Assembly: GCF_004117055.1 (NCBI RefSeq)
Contig: NZ_CP026363.1
Location: forward strand, 335,001 to 395,000
Reading direction: 5' to 3'
DNA: 60,000 nucleotides
DNA from: Brevibacillus agri
GTDB taxonomy: Bacteria; Bacillota; Bacilli; Brevibacillales; Brevibacillaceae
The translations under genes and the position numbers were made by a program. Shown piece after piece: positions 17,102 through 26,053 of this stretch (its first letter is position 1; each line of letters begins with the position of its first letter). The notes beneath the pieces were generated by a model. The model was not told the origin of the DNA, did no database searches, and was given only the letters and a program-made list of their open reading frames with translations.

Positions 17102-17614
17102 AAAAATATCCCCCTCTGTTCTTCTGATATCAGCTTAACAAGATAAGGGGGTATGACTCAAATCTAATTTTGGGGCTTAAAAGGCGTGTTACAGGGGGAT
17201 GCTCCTTTAACCTGATACTAATTAATTACTATGGTAAGCTGTTCAGTCATCTTAGCTGTTTTCATGTTATCCTGAAATTCCTCAAATATGTTACTTGTTT
17301 CAGAATCTTTTTCAAAAGACTCTTGATTATTTAGCATGCTTGGTCCCATCAATTTATATAGAAAATTATCCCTCACTTATGATACGGTTCACCGAATTTT
17401 GAAAATCTGCAACGACTTCCAGACCAAGACCGTTGCCGTTACTTGAATACGCTTAACCTTAACGGTCATAACGGCGAAAATTATAGGGCACCCATAGAGG
17501 GTGCCCTGATTTTCATGGAAAGGTACTCGGCGTGTCGAAATCATGACTCGGCAAATCAACAATTCGTCGCCGCGTGATGGGCTAGATTGTTTGGGGAGGT
17601 GGCATAAGTTTACA
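17102..17614. other. Gap with a perfect hairpin
   Basis: 513 bp without a supportable gene. A 9-bp perfect hairpin AGGGCACCC / GGGTGCCCT lies at 17485-17507 and could be a terminator or a piece of an old IS. The short minus-strand frame over 17389-17697 looks non-coding. Confidence 0.4.
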
Positions 17615-18566
17615 TCAAAACAGATCCATTTTCCGCATGGTAACTTGCTCTGTTTTCGACCTATGATACAACAATTTATCAAAATCATCAAATACAATTA
17701 AATTATTAACAATTATGGTATCAAGCCCCTGATTTAGAATATGCAAACTATACTTCAACTCACTGAATTTACTTAGACCTTCCACTATAATAAAATCATT
17801 GTATTTAATGTCCCTCAAGGTTACACAAAAAACTTCATCACTCTGATGTTTCTGTTTCTTTATGTAGGATTCAAATTCCGCAAGAGAACTAAAACCATAG
17901 TCAACTTTACCACTATCTGCTTCATAAATAATTTCAGAAATTGGCTTGCGTGAAGTACATCCTTCAACTATTCCATATAATCTAGAAACGAGGTCGTTGT
18001 TATCATTGTAAATAGCAATAAAAAATGTATCCCCATGAGTAGGCATTGACTCAAATCTCGTCGGATAATTTGTCATAAAATTTATTTTTGAAGGCATCTT
18101 TCTCAATGCCCCATTAAGCCAGTCAAGTCCTTTATCTTTATTTAATATTTGTAAATACGTATTATTCTTCTTTACTAATTCTAGGTAAGTACGAGACTGC
18201 AAATTATTGCTCTTCTGTTCATTCTCATTCGTTGAAGTTAATGGTTCATTTATGGAAGTCTTATTCAATAGTTGATTTATGCTTTCCAAAAACTTCTCTT
18301 TTTTGCGATTCCAGATTTCCAGATTAACTGATAAATTGAGTTCTTTAAAAAGTTGTGTAATAAAACCATCCAGTTCCCTTGAATTATTAATAACTAACGA
18401 TTGGGTCTGAGAAGAAATGACGCCCTTCATTTTATCATATGTAAGGGGAGGAATTAAAATCGGGAAATTCCTCGCCGACTTTATCCAAGTAGCTCCCATC
18501 TCACACATACAGATATAACTACTATAAAAATTTTCAGAAAGCATAAATAAAACAATTGTATTTTCA
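17615..18566 (-). pseudogene. TIR-domain protein gene, decapitated by insertions
   Basis: The minus-strand frame ending at 17615 begins with NTIVLFMLSENFYSS, then CEMGATWI and NFPILIPPLTYDK, the second half of a bacterial TIR domain. The first half is missing. About 230 further residues follow with no domain I recognise (SMPTHGDTFFIAIYND and IYEADSGKVDYGF are distinctive). The frame continues upstream into the 9-bp target repeat of the IS4 element, resumes for a few codons at 20021-20036 (KREL) and then meets IS30. TIR proteins act in NAD-depleting immune systems; this copy must be dead. An internal ATG at 18544 could still give a partial protein. Confidence 0.7.
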
Positions 18567-20011
18567 CACTAGCGTTGCATAAAAAATGCGTTCGTAATTT
18601 GTCAAAGTATTCTGAATGACATTTTCAGCTACACAACCAAAAACGGCAGCAACCAAGCAAAAGGTAGCCACTGTCCATTTGGTAGTTTTATACATTTATT
18701 ACAATCGTGATAACAGCAACCAATACCTAATTCCTTTTCTGTCGCCCTCTGGATGTTCGTTTGGACTGGTAATTCATTCTACCTATCCATTGTTCGAACG
18801 TTTGCCAAAGAAACACTTTTAGCCATCTCCTGATCTGCAACAAGCTGTGCTGACTGTTTTGTTCCAGTTTGACAAGGAGCAACAGGCAGTAGGCAATGAG
18901 TGCGAGTAATACTTGGTTTCGTACCGCATTTTCACTCGTTCCATAGAAGTTCTTGATCTTTACATGCTGCTTTATCCACTTGAAAAACAGCTCAATTTGC
19001 CAACGCCAACGATAGATGTCGCTGAGTTCTTCTGCTTCCAGGTCGAACCGATTCGTAATGATTCGAATGAGATTTCCCTTCGAATCAAGCGTTTCAATGA
19101 GTCGCAGCACGTTATCTACCCGCTTTTGAGGCGTTCCAAGAAGGATCATGGAATCCGATAAAACGGAGCTTTCCAAGGGGATTTTGAATTCATAAAGATG
19201 ACGGATTTCGGCGTTATCTTTTAGACGAGAAGCGAAAAAGATGCCTTTGTCCGTGTATTCATCAAATTTTTCATAATCCACATACCCTCGATCAAAGACG
19301 TACATCATACCGATCTCATCAATCAACGATTCCATTTGAGTGCGGTCATTGGACTTGGCACCCGTGATGGTTATTTTTTCAGGATACACATCCCCCTGGT
19401 CGGCAAAGACGAGACGAAGATGAAGTTTGATGCCAGCCTTGGTTTTACGGAAAGTTGCCCATTTGTACTTCTGCAAACACAGCCCAATCGTTGTAGAATC
19501 AATGATTTTCATGTCTTTTCGAAGGGAATACGTGTTGCCCGAGTGTCTCTGAATTTGCCCTACAAGGTCAACAAATATTTCTTCAAGCAAAGCTGGATCT
19601 ACTCGATTGTTTTTGCGACTAAGCTGAGCGGGACTAATCGACGACAGTCCTAACTCTCGCTGGAATTTCTTTGATAAAACATCATCTGCAATGGCTCGGA
19701 GTCCTTCTCGTTGCTGAAGTTGAGCATGCAAAAACAGGAGTAGATATGCTTTGGTCGTTAACTTTTTCACGTACTTGTCCTGATCCGTTTCGTCTATCCG
19801 TTGTTGAAATTTCACAATATTAATGGGTGAAATGTATTTACCAAATGAAGAAAATAGGGTATTCTTGTCCATGGTCTATCCTTTGCGTTGGATTTGGACA
19901 GGAACTACCTGACCTTTCCAGTGTAAAGGATTTTTTTATGCCTGAGAACACTTGAACGCTGAAAGTTATGATGATTTTGAATGGTATGAAAAGATTAATG
20001 CAACGCTAGTG
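18567..20011 (-). mobile_element. IS4-family insertion sequence with 9-bp target duplication
   Basis: A 1445-bp element bounded by CACTAGCGTTGCAT and its inverse. Both sides carry GTATTTTCA (18558-18566 and 20012-20020), a perfect 9-bp direct repeat, so the boundaries are exact and the insertion is recent or at least unrearranged. It inserted within the TIR gene. Confidence 0.93.
18727..19872 (-). CDS. IS4-family transposase
   Basis: A 381-residue DDE transposase. Catalytic parts are IIDSTTIGLCL, VFDRGYVDYE and the Y-R-E-K-type YRWRWQIELFFKWIKQH. The protein is full length, with the basic C-terminus RTSRGRQKRN. The ATG at 19872 lies about 140 bp inside the right end. Confidence 0.93.
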   Translation of the reverse strand: MDKNTLFSSFGKYISPINIVKFQQRIDETDQDKYVKKLTTKAYLLLFLHAQLQQREGLRAIADDVLSKKFQRELGLSSISPAQLSRKNNRVDPALLEEIFVDLVGQIQRHSGNTYSLRKDMKIIDSTTIGLCLQKYKWATFRKTKAGIKLHLRLVFADQGDVYPEKITITGAKSNDRTQMESLIDEIGMMYVFDRGYVDYEKFDEYTDKGIFFASRLKDNAEIRHLYEFKIPLESSVLSDSMILLGTPQKRVDNVLRLIETLDSKGNLIRIITNRFDLEAEELSDIYRWRWQIELFFKWIKQHVKIKNFYGTSENAVRNQVLLALIAYCLLLLVKLEQNSQHSLLQIRRWLKVFLWQTFEQWIGRMNYQSKRTSRGRQKRN

Positions 20012-20036
20012 GTATTTTCACTTAGTTCTCTTTTTA

Positions 20037-21119
20037 TATAAGACGAATTGTCAAGACAAGTGCGACAGAGCTTCCATGAATGATTCGTAAGCGGTCTTCC
20101 AACCCAGACATTTTCTTGGCCGATTGTTAATGAGCTCCAAGGCCTGAATCAGTTCCTCCTCGGAGACTTCGGCAAAATCCTTGCCTTTGGGAAAAAATTC
20201 TCGCAGAAGGCCATTTGCGTTCTCGTTCGTGCCCCTTTGCCAGGAAGAGTAGGGATCGGCAAAGTAAATGTTTACGCCATGTGCTGACTCCAGCCGTTCG
20301 TAACAGGCAAACTCTTTGCCACGGTCAACGGTAGCTGTTTGAAACGATCCTTTCGGTAACGATTCAGCAACGAAACCAAAGGCCTTTTCCATGGAAGCCG
20401 AGGTACGATCAGGCATCTTTACGGCAAGGTAAAAGCGTGTCTTGCGCTCAGCGAACGTCGCGACACACGCCTTACTTTTTCCACGGCTGGAAACAACCGT
20501 ATCCAGTTCCCAATGACCAAAGCTCTCACGCTTTCGTACTTCCTTGGGTCGCTGCCGAATGGACTTTCCTACGTTGAAACGACCACGTGTTTCGATTGGT
20601 CTCCGGCGTTTCCCTTTGTGGCGCAGAACGGTGGTATCTCCTTTAACCAAAAAGCCCTGATACAGCCAGCGATACATCGTTTTAAACGACACTTTCTGTT
20701 CGGGGCATTCCTGACTCATCCGTCCGGCAATCTGCTCGGGAGACCAGGTCTGCGCCAGCTTACTGGCAATATAATGCTCACGTTCAGGAGTCCACTTGCC
20801 TCTGGGAACAGACCGTTCGCGACGTTTCTCGTAAACCTCTTGCGCGGCTTCTGCCTGATATTCCCCTGCCTTACAACCCCGTTTTAACTCACGGGCAATG
20901 GTAGCATGATGCCGTTTGAGTTCTCTGGCAATGGCGCGGGCAGACCAACCCAAACGATGAAGGAGTGCTAGCTCACTACGCTCTGTTATGCTAAGATGTG
21001 TATAACTCATGATTGATTCTCCTGTGTAAATGGTGTTGTGGTGACTTCATTTTACACGAATCAATCATGGGCCGTTTTTTTATCTAGGTGTCGCACTTGA
21101 TATTACAATCTGTCTTATA
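20037..21119 (-). mobile_element. IS30-family insertion sequence
   Basis: A 1083-bp element. The two ends share TATAAGAC, two bases, ATTGT and CAAGTGCGACA as an imperfect inverted repeat of about 31 bp. It carries one intact transposase. It sits between the TIR relic and the pabA terminator and probably removed the 5' end of the TIR gene. Confidence 0.85.
20051..21010 (-). CDS. IS30-family transposase
   Basis: A 319-residue transposase. The N-terminal HTH reads YTHLSITERSELALLHRLGW and RAIARELKRHHATIARELKR; the integrase core shows HWELDTVVSSRG, TVDRGKEFA and RGTNENANGLLREFFPKG with the catalytic glutamate-type residue, then NNRPRKCLGWKTAYE. It is intact. Confidence 0.94.
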   Translation of the reverse strand: MSYTHLSITERSELALLHRLGWSARAIARELKRHHATIARELKRGCKAGEYQAEAAQEVYEKRRERSVPRGKWTPEREHYIASKLAQTWSPEQIAGRMSQECPEQKVSFKTMYRWLYQGFLVKGDTTVLRHKGKRRRPIETRGRFNVGKSIRQRPKEVRKRESFGHWELDTVVSSRGKSKACVATFAERKTRFYLAVKMPDRTSASMEKAFGFVAESLPKGSFQTATVDRGKEFACYERLESAHGVNIYFADPYSSWQRGTNENANGLLREFFPKGKDFAEVSEEELIQALELINNRPRKCLGWKTAYESFMEALSHLS

Positions 21120-21124
21120 CAAAT

Positions 21125-21153
21125 AAAAAACCGCCCGAAAAAAGGCGGTTTTT
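21125..21153. terminator. Terminator after pabA
   Basis: Stem AACCGCC / GGCGGTT with A and T tracts on both sides, 16 bp past the pabA stop. It works in both directions by composition, so pabBA is transcriptionally separate from whatever lies further on. Confidence 0.85.
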
Positions 21154-21168
21154 GTCCTCTATCTAACG

Positions 21169-21753
21169 TTATCCTGTCGTATGGCGCGCATAGGTGGTGA
21201 GGAAATTTTGCAAAAGCTGCTTGCCGTGCTCCGTAATGATTGATTCAGGGTGGAACTGCACACCTTCAATCGGATACTCGCGATGGCGAATCGCCATGAT
21301 TTCCCCTTCGGCCGTCCGGGCCGTAATCTCCAGCTCACGCGGGATGGAGGCTTCCTCCACGATCAAGGAGTGATAGCGTGCCGCTGTAAAAGGGGAAGGA
21401 ATATCCCGGAAAATCGTTTTGCCATCGTGAAAGACCGGAGACGTTTTTCCGTGCATCAATCGCTCGGCGCGAATGACTTTTGCGCCAAACACTTGGCCGA
21501 TCGACTGGTGTCCCAGGCACACGCCCAAAATCGGGATTTTTCCGGCAAAATGAGAAATGGCCTCCATGCTGATCCCCGCTTCGTTCGGCGTGCAAGGACC
21601 AGGCGACACCATCAAGTAATCAGGTGCCAGCCGCTCGATTTCTGCCAGCGTAATTTTGTCGTTGCGGTACACTTGCAGCTCCTCGCCCAGCTCACCGACA
21701 TACTGCACCAGGTTGTACGTAAAGGAATCGTAGTTGTCAATCATCAAAATCAT
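21169..21753 (-). CDS. pabA: Aminodeoxychorismate/anthranilate synthase glutamine amidotransferase PabA
   Basis: Class I glutamine amidotransferase that supplies ammonia to PabB (and possibly to TrpE). Key sites are [14 protein letters not shown], the nucleophile in [16 protein letters not shown] (cysteine near residue 79) and the His/Glu pair in VQFHPESI. I chose ATG at 21753, giving [14 protein letters not shown] as in the family; an upstream ATG at 21774 overlaps the pabB stop and is possible. The protein is 194 residues and complete. Confidence 0.95.
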   Translation of the reverse strand: MILMIDNYDSFTYNLVQYVGELGEELQVYRNDKITLAEIERLAPDYLMVSPGPCTPNEAGISMEAISHFAGKIPILGVCLGHQSIGQVFGAKVIRAERLMHGKTSPVFHDGKTIFRDIPSPFTAARYHSLIVEEASIPRELEITARTAEGEIMAIRHREYPIEGVQFHPESIITEHGKQLLQNFLTTYARHTTG

Positions 21754-21770
21754 CTTACACTCATCTCCTC

Positions 21771-23294
21771 TCAACTCATCGTTCTCTGCTCGCTAATCTC
21801 TAGGGCCTTCCATAACGCCTCTGCCTTTTTCAGCGACTCGGCGTACTCTGCCTCCGGGACAGAGTCAATCACGATGCCTGCCCCTGCCTGCACGTGAGCC
21901 ATCCCGTTCTTGACGACCATCGTCCGGATCGCGATGTTGACCTCGACATCTCCGTTAAAGCCAAACCAGCCGATTGATCCCGTGTACACGCCGCGCTTGA
22001 CTGGCTCCAGCTCCTCGATGATTTCCATCGTCCGCACTTTTGGCGCTCCTGTAATCGTACCGCCAGGGAAAGTTGCGGCCACGGCGTCGAAAGCATCTTT
22101 GCCCTCTGCCAGCTCTCCTTTTACGTGCGAGACGATATGCATGACGTGGGAGTATTTCTCCACGACCATGAACTCGCTGACCTCCACGCTGCCAAAGCGG
22201 CAGACGCGCCCCAAATCGTTGCGCTCCAGGTCCACCAGCATGACGTGCTCTGCGCGTTCCTTTTCATTGTCGATCAGCTCGCGGGCCAATGCTTCGTCCT
22301 GTTCGTCGGTTTGCCCGCGCGGACGAGTGCCTGCGATGGGACGCGTGTGAACCTCGCCGCCTTTTACTTTGACCAGCAGCTCCGGGGAAGCGCTGACCAA
22401 CTGAAATTCCGGAAAGCTGAGATAGCCCATATACGGGGACGGATTCAGCTTGCGCAGCACCTTGTACACATCGGGCGCAGTCACCTGGATCGGTTTGCTC
22501 TGCCGCACGGACAGATTCACCTGAAACACGTCACCCTGGCCAATATACTCCTGCACCCGGCGCACGGCGTCTTCGAACTGGTCTTTTGCGAACGACACAG
22601 ACGCTGGCGTCATTTGCACCAACGGTCTTTTGCGCAGCGCGTCCCAGTCCACCGTATCGACTTCGGCGACGAGCTTTTCCAGTGACGCCAACCGTTTTTC
22701 CAGTCGCTTTGCGGCTTGTCGATAAGTCTCTTCGCTCAACTCTTTTGCAGACAAATGAGTCAGACATACGATCTCCCGCGTCTGATGATCGAAGACAACA
22801 AGGTCTTGCATTATCATAACATACAGGTCTGGCAACTGTAAGTCGTCCGTCGCGATCTGGGGAAGGGTCGGCTCAAAAAAGCGGTTCATATCATAGCTGA
22901 GATAGCCTACTGCTCCGCCGGAAAAATCAGGCATATCTGGAACGACAGGCGTACGGTAGCGGGCAAGCAGCTTGCGCAATGCATCAAGCGGTTGCTCCGC
23001 CTCCATATTTTCTACCTGCTGATCGGGATAGACCACGATCGTTTCGCCCCGCTGACTGCGCAACGTAGCTACAGGCTGGTACGCCAAAAAAGTGTACCTT
23101 CCCACTCGGCCGCTTTCCAGCAAGACGGCATCCTGCACGGAAGGCTGCAGTGTGGTCAGCACCTGCCACGGGTCGATTTCAGAAGACCATTTGCCGCGAA
23201 GAGCAAGCGGAACCAATGGATATGTCAAAGCGTACGTCTGGCATTCTGCAAAGGTAGGGAACATCAATTTCGCTTCACGCTCCGGTTTTTTCAC
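21771..23294 (-). CDS. pabB: Aminodeoxychorismate synthase component I PabB
   Basis: Chorismate-utilising enzyme that makes 4-amino-4-deoxychorismate. The chorismate-binding domain contains [67 protein letters not shown] and [15 protein letters not shown]. The initiator could be GTG at 23294 (507 residues) or the in-frame ATG ten codons later. It is followed without a gap by pabA. PabB rather than TrpE is favoured by PIAGT and the folate context. Confidence 0.94.
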   Translation of the reverse strand: MKKPEREAKLMFPTFAECQTYALTYPLVPLALRGKWSSEIDPWQVLTTLQPSVQDAVLLESGRVGRYTFLAYQPVATLRSQRGETIVVYPDQQVENMEAEQPLDALRKLLARYRTPVVPDMPDFSGGAVGYLSYDMNRFFEPTLPQIATDDLQLPDLYVMIMQDLVVFDHQTREIVCLTHLSAKELSEETYRQAAKRLEKRLASLEKLVAEVDTVDWDALRKRPLVQMTPASVSFAKDQFEDAVRRVQEYIGQGDVFQVNLSVRQSKPIQVTAPDVYKVLRKLNPSPYMGYLSFPEFQLVSASPELLVKVKGGEVHTRPIAGTRPRGQTDEQDEALARELIDNEKERAEHVMLVDLERNDLGRVCRFGSVEVSEFMVVEKYSHVMHIVSHVKGELAEGKDAFDAVAATFPGGTITGAPKVRTMEIIEELEPVKRGVYTGSIGWFGFNGDVEVNIAIRTMVVKNGMAHVQAGAGIVIDSVPEAEYAESLKKAEALWKALEISEQRTMS

Positions 23295-23324
23295 TATTTA
23301 TCCGTTCATTATATAGTCGCGCTA

Positions 23325-23370
23325 GGCAAAAAGAAAAGACCACGCCGCCAAAATGGCATGACGTGGCCTC
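23325..23370 (-). terminator. Probable cysK terminator, displaced from cysK
   Basis: On the minus strand GGCCACGTC and GGCGTGGTC enclose a nested GCCA/TGGC stem, followed by TTTTCTTTTT. The right arm of the same sequence (GCATGACGTGGCCTC) recurs 18 bp after the cysK stop. The hairpin thus most likely belonged to cysK before 1.65 kb were inserted between gene and terminator. Confidence 0.6.
23356..23370. repeat. 15-bp direct repeat, left copy
   Basis: GCATGACGTGGCCTC, identical to 25003-25017. The pair brackets a 1647-bp AT-rich segment placed inside the cysK terminator arm, like attachment-site or recombination repeats. Confidence 0.8.
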
Positions 23371-23544
23371 AAATGTAAAGAGCATGGTTAAGAATCTCGT
23401 CCTTGAAAAGGAAAAATCCAGCACCCGTTTTAAGGTACTGGATTCTTTAGGTTTACCCCATCCCATAAGCATATGTCGTTACTTTTTTGCTCATACCTTT
23501 TAAAGAAGGACAACAACAAATCACAGACAGTCCCCATTTCCCAA

Positions 23545-23880
23545 TTAGTTCCAATTAACCTGTGATATTTTCCATTTAAAAGCAGCAGATATGAAATACA
23601 AGATTGAGGTAATAAAAAATAAAGTAAACATGTCTCCATTCATCAAAAAGTAAAGACTTAAAGGTAAGGAGATCACAAAAGAAATAATAATAAGAGGTTG
23701 TTTAAGGAACGAGGTAATTAAACCAAATATCGCTGGAAGTAACAAACAAAGTGCAGTAAATACGGAAACAGTTGGTTTGTTGTAAAGCAAAATGTACCAA
23801 AGAATAATTGTTCCTACAGAAGCAAGAAAACCACATATCAGCGATAAAAAAAACATAGAACTAGATTTCACGTTGCTCAC
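23545..23880 (-). CDS. Small multi-pass membrane protein, unknown
   Basis: 111 residues, strongly hydrophobic, about four helices (SLICGFLASVGTIILWYILL, SVFTALCLLLPAIFGLI, PLIIISFVISLPLSLYFL, FTLFFITSILYFISAAF). I do not recognise a family. It is divergent from the secreted-protein gene at 23980, both lie in the repeat-bounded insert, and both are AT-rich, which suggests joint acquisition. Confidence 0.6.
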   Translation of the reverse strand: MSNVKSSSMFFLSLICGFLASVGTIILWYILLYNKPTVSVFTALCLLLPAIFGLITSFLKQPLIIISFVISLPLSLYFLMNGDMFTLFFITSILYFISAAFKWKISQVNWN

Positions 23881-23979
23881 CTTCTTTGAAAATATTGGAA
23901 ATGCCTCTTCGTTTTCCGGGATGCCTATGATAATATATTACTATAATGTAAAAAAAAGTTAATAGGGAGAGAGAATCAA

Positions 23980-24759
23980 ATGTCAAAAAAGTGGATAGTA
24001 GTTCCAGTAGTCTTGTCACTTTCTTTTTTAAGCGCATTTACTGTTCTTGGTAAAGAGAACAAAGTCATGAAATTGAAAGCTGAACCAGGAAGTGAAGTCA
24101 TTTTAAAAAAAGTAGAGTATCGTGAAACTGGAGATGGGGAAGGTCAAGTCACTATTGAAGGCAGAGCGACAGCAGACGGGATAATTGAGGCTTATCAAAT
24201 TCAAATTGATACAGAAAATGGAACATACATTACCAAACCATTAGATTACGAGCTAAGTAAAGAAGAGAAAGAAGAATTTGAAGCGGAACTCTCTTATGAA
24301 AAAGGGGATTCTATTGAAAACAAACTTCTCGCTGCTAAAAGTTACTACAAAGGATGGCTGAGAGCCTCCACGGAAGATCCAGTTCGAATCGAAACCGCTG
24401 CATCAAAAATTTCGATGTCCTGGAGTGAAGATATTGACGGTCTGTTGGAATGCACAAGCAGTACCTTCAATACATGGGCAGCGAATCCATCCGAGTTTGA
24501 TACACACTGGTATAAAAATGGCCAATCGTTCCCTAAATATACATACAACTCGGACAACTCAAAAATTACACAAACTGCTTGGGCCGCATATTATAATTAC
24601 GATTTTGGTAATGACAACCTCCGAACAGATGTAAAACACAACATGACAATGATCCCGGTAAATAAGGAAATTGGTAGTGGTCAGTTTGATTATAAAGTAA
24701 CAATGGATAAATCCGGAGAAGCTTCTGCTTTACTTCAACTTAATGTAACAACGAATTAA
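23980..24759 (+). CDS. Secreted protein of unknown function
   Basis: 259 residues starting MSKKWIVVPVVLSLSFLSAF, a clear Sec signal peptide with likely cleavage near residue 24. The ATG at 23980 follows AGGGAGAG. The mature part is acidic and beta-rich with no cysteine pairs except one near the middle, and ends in a strand-like KSGEASALLQLNVTTN. It is one of few plus-strand genes outside mobile elements. No known domain is recognised. Confidence 0.72.
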   Translation: MSKKWIVVPVVLSLSFLSAFTVLGKENKVMKLKAEPGSEVILKKVEYRETGDGEGQVTIEGRATADGIIEAYQIQIDTENGTYITKPLDYELSKEEKEEFEAELSYEKGDSIENKLLAAKSYYKGWLRASTEDPVRIETAASKISMSWSEDIDGLLECTSSTFNTWAANPSEFDTHWYKNGQSFPKYTYNSDNSKITQTAWAAYYNYDFGNDNLRTDVKHNMTMIPVNKEIGSGQFDYKVTMDKSGEASALLQLNVTTN

Positions 24760-24804
24760 AAAGTTCCCCCAAAATGAGACAAGATTAGATCATTATGTAA
24801 AGAA

Positions 24805-24936
24805 GGGGCTGTCCCGAAAGTCCATCTCGGAGTAAAAAGAGCCGAAACGAAAAACCCAAGAATGCTGATTTTACGGCATTCTTGGGTTTTGCTTTTTTAA
24901 GTCATCGGGCTGAAAAGCCACTTTTCGGACGGCCCC
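24805..24936. mobile_element. Small inverted-repeat element with internal terminator hairpin
   Basis: A 132-bp unit with ends GGGGCTGTCCCGAAAGT and ACTTTTCGGACGGCCCC and, inside, a perfect 14-bp hairpin (AAACCCAAGAATGC / GCATTCTTGGGTTT, 24852-24889) followed by a T-tract. The ends resemble those of transposon-derived MITEs. In place it should terminate the plus-strand gene before it. Confidence 0.65.
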
Positions 24937-25002
24937 TTTTTGCTGTTATGAGCAATTAGTGTGTATTGGGAGACCTCCATCTTATAGGTCACAGTTCAAA
25001 TA

Positions 25003-25017
25003 GCATGACGTGGCCTC
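25003..25017. repeat. 15-bp direct repeat, right copy
   Basis: GCATGACGTGGCCTC, same as 23356-23370. It is 18 bp from the cysK stop codon, where a terminator arm would be expected. Confidence 0.8.
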
Positions 25018-25034
25018 TCGTATTTTGCTGCCAA

Positions 25035-25967
25035 TCAATCCTCGAATTGGTACAGAGGAGTGGACAGGTAGCGTTCACCGTTGGACGGGATGATGGCGAT
25101 GACTTTTTTGCCTTTGCCGAGCTTCGCTGCCACCTGCAGCGCAGCATGGATCGCCGCCCCGGAGGAAATGCCGCCCAGAATGCCTTCCTGACGGGCAACG
25201 CGGCGCGCTGTTTCAAAAGCTTCCTCGTTCTCTACCTTGATGATTTCATCGTAAATTTGCGTATCGAGAATTTCCGGAACAAAGCCCGCTCCGATCCCCT
25301 GGATTTTATGCGGACCTGGCTTGCCGCCGGACAAAACCGGGGAAGCTGCCGGCTCGACTGCTACGATGTGCACGTTCGGATAGTGCTCGCGCAGCACCTG
25401 CCCGACACCTGTGATCGTTCCGCCTGTTCCGATTCCGGAAATAAAGGCGTCCACGCCGCCGATTTCTTTTGCTTGCTCCAGCAGTTCGCGCGCTGTCGTA
25501 TCGCGGTGGATGGCAGGGTTGGCCTTGTTTTTGAATTGTTGCGGGATGAAGTAGGTGCTGTCTTCCTTCGCAAGCTCTTCGGCTTTGCGAATAGCCCCGC
25601 CCATGCCTTCCGCTCCTGGGGTGAGAACCAGTTCAGCCCCGTACGCGCGAAGCAGGTTGCGACGCTCGATACTCATCGTCTCCGGCATAACCAGGATAGC
25701 GCGGTAGCCTTTTGCCGCAGCCACCATCGCAAGTCCGATCCCTGTATTTCCGCTCGTCGGTTCAATAATGGTATATCCCGGCTTCAGGCTGCCGTCTGCT
25801 TCGGCCGCCTCGATCATCGCCAGCGCGATACGGTCCTTCACGCTGCTGCCCGGGTTGAAAAACTCAAGCTTCAAGTAAATGTCTGCAATATCTTCGGTGA
25901 CAACACGATTCAGCTTCACAAGCGGAGTAAATCCAATCAAATCAGTAATGGAATTCGCCACGCGCAT
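25035..25967 (-). CDS. cysK: Cysteine synthase CysK
   Basis: O-acetylserine sulfhydrylase, a PLP fold-type II enzyme that makes cysteine from O-acetylserine and sulfide. The 310-residue protein has the PLP lysine in [12 protein letters not shown] (about residue 45), the substrate loop [11 protein letters not shown], the phosphate loop [10 protein letters not shown] and the C-terminal [12 protein letters not shown]. It starts at ATG 25967 after AAGGGGG. The yacD-cysK-pabB order is as in Bacillus subtilis. A strong promoter and a palindrome precede it. Confidence 0.96.
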   Translation of the reverse strand: MRVANSITDLIGFTPLVKLNRVVTEDIADIYLKLEFFNPGSSVKDRIALAMIEAAEADGSLKPGYTIIEPTSGNTGIGLAMVAAAKGYRAILVMPETMSIERRNLLRAYGAELVLTPGAEGMGGAIRKAEELAKEDSTYFIPQQFKNKANPAIHRDTTARELLEQAKEIGGVDAFISGIGTGGTITGVGQVLREHYPNVHIVAVEPAASPVLSGGKPGPHKIQGIGAGFVPEILDTQIYDEIIKVENEEAFETARRVARQEGILGGISSGAAIHAALQVAAKLGKGKKVIAIIPSNGERYLSTPLYQFED

Positions 25968-25999
25968 ATGTCCTGCCCCCTTATTTTTTGATAACCGAG

Positions 26000-26016
26000 T
26001 AAATCGCTAGGATTTA
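26000..26016. promoter_or_regulatory. Palindrome at the cysK transcription start
   Basis: TAAATC-5 bp-GATTTA, a perfect 6-bp inverted repeat placed 9 bp after the -10 box. The position suits a repressor. CymR, the cysteine-metabolism repressor of Bacilli, is a natural candidate, but the match to its site is not checked. Confidence 0.4.
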
Positions 26017-26024
26017 TTGTCATA

Positions 26025-26053
26025 ATTATATCAACGGTTGCCCAATTGGTCAA
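26025..26053 (-). promoter_or_regulatory. Strong SigA promoter of cysK
   Basis: On the minus strand TTGACC (26053-26048), a 17-bp spacer and a perfect TATAAT (26030-26025). It overlaps the last codons of the upstream PPIase gene. Confidence 0.82.

Noticed and set aside
16961..17146. Plus-strand 61-codon frame
   Set aside because: The minus strand there encodes a clear transposase HTH fragment.
17389..17697. 102-codon minus-strand frame overlapping the TIR relic
   Set aside because: Runs through a hairpin, out of frame with the TIR gene and without coding character.
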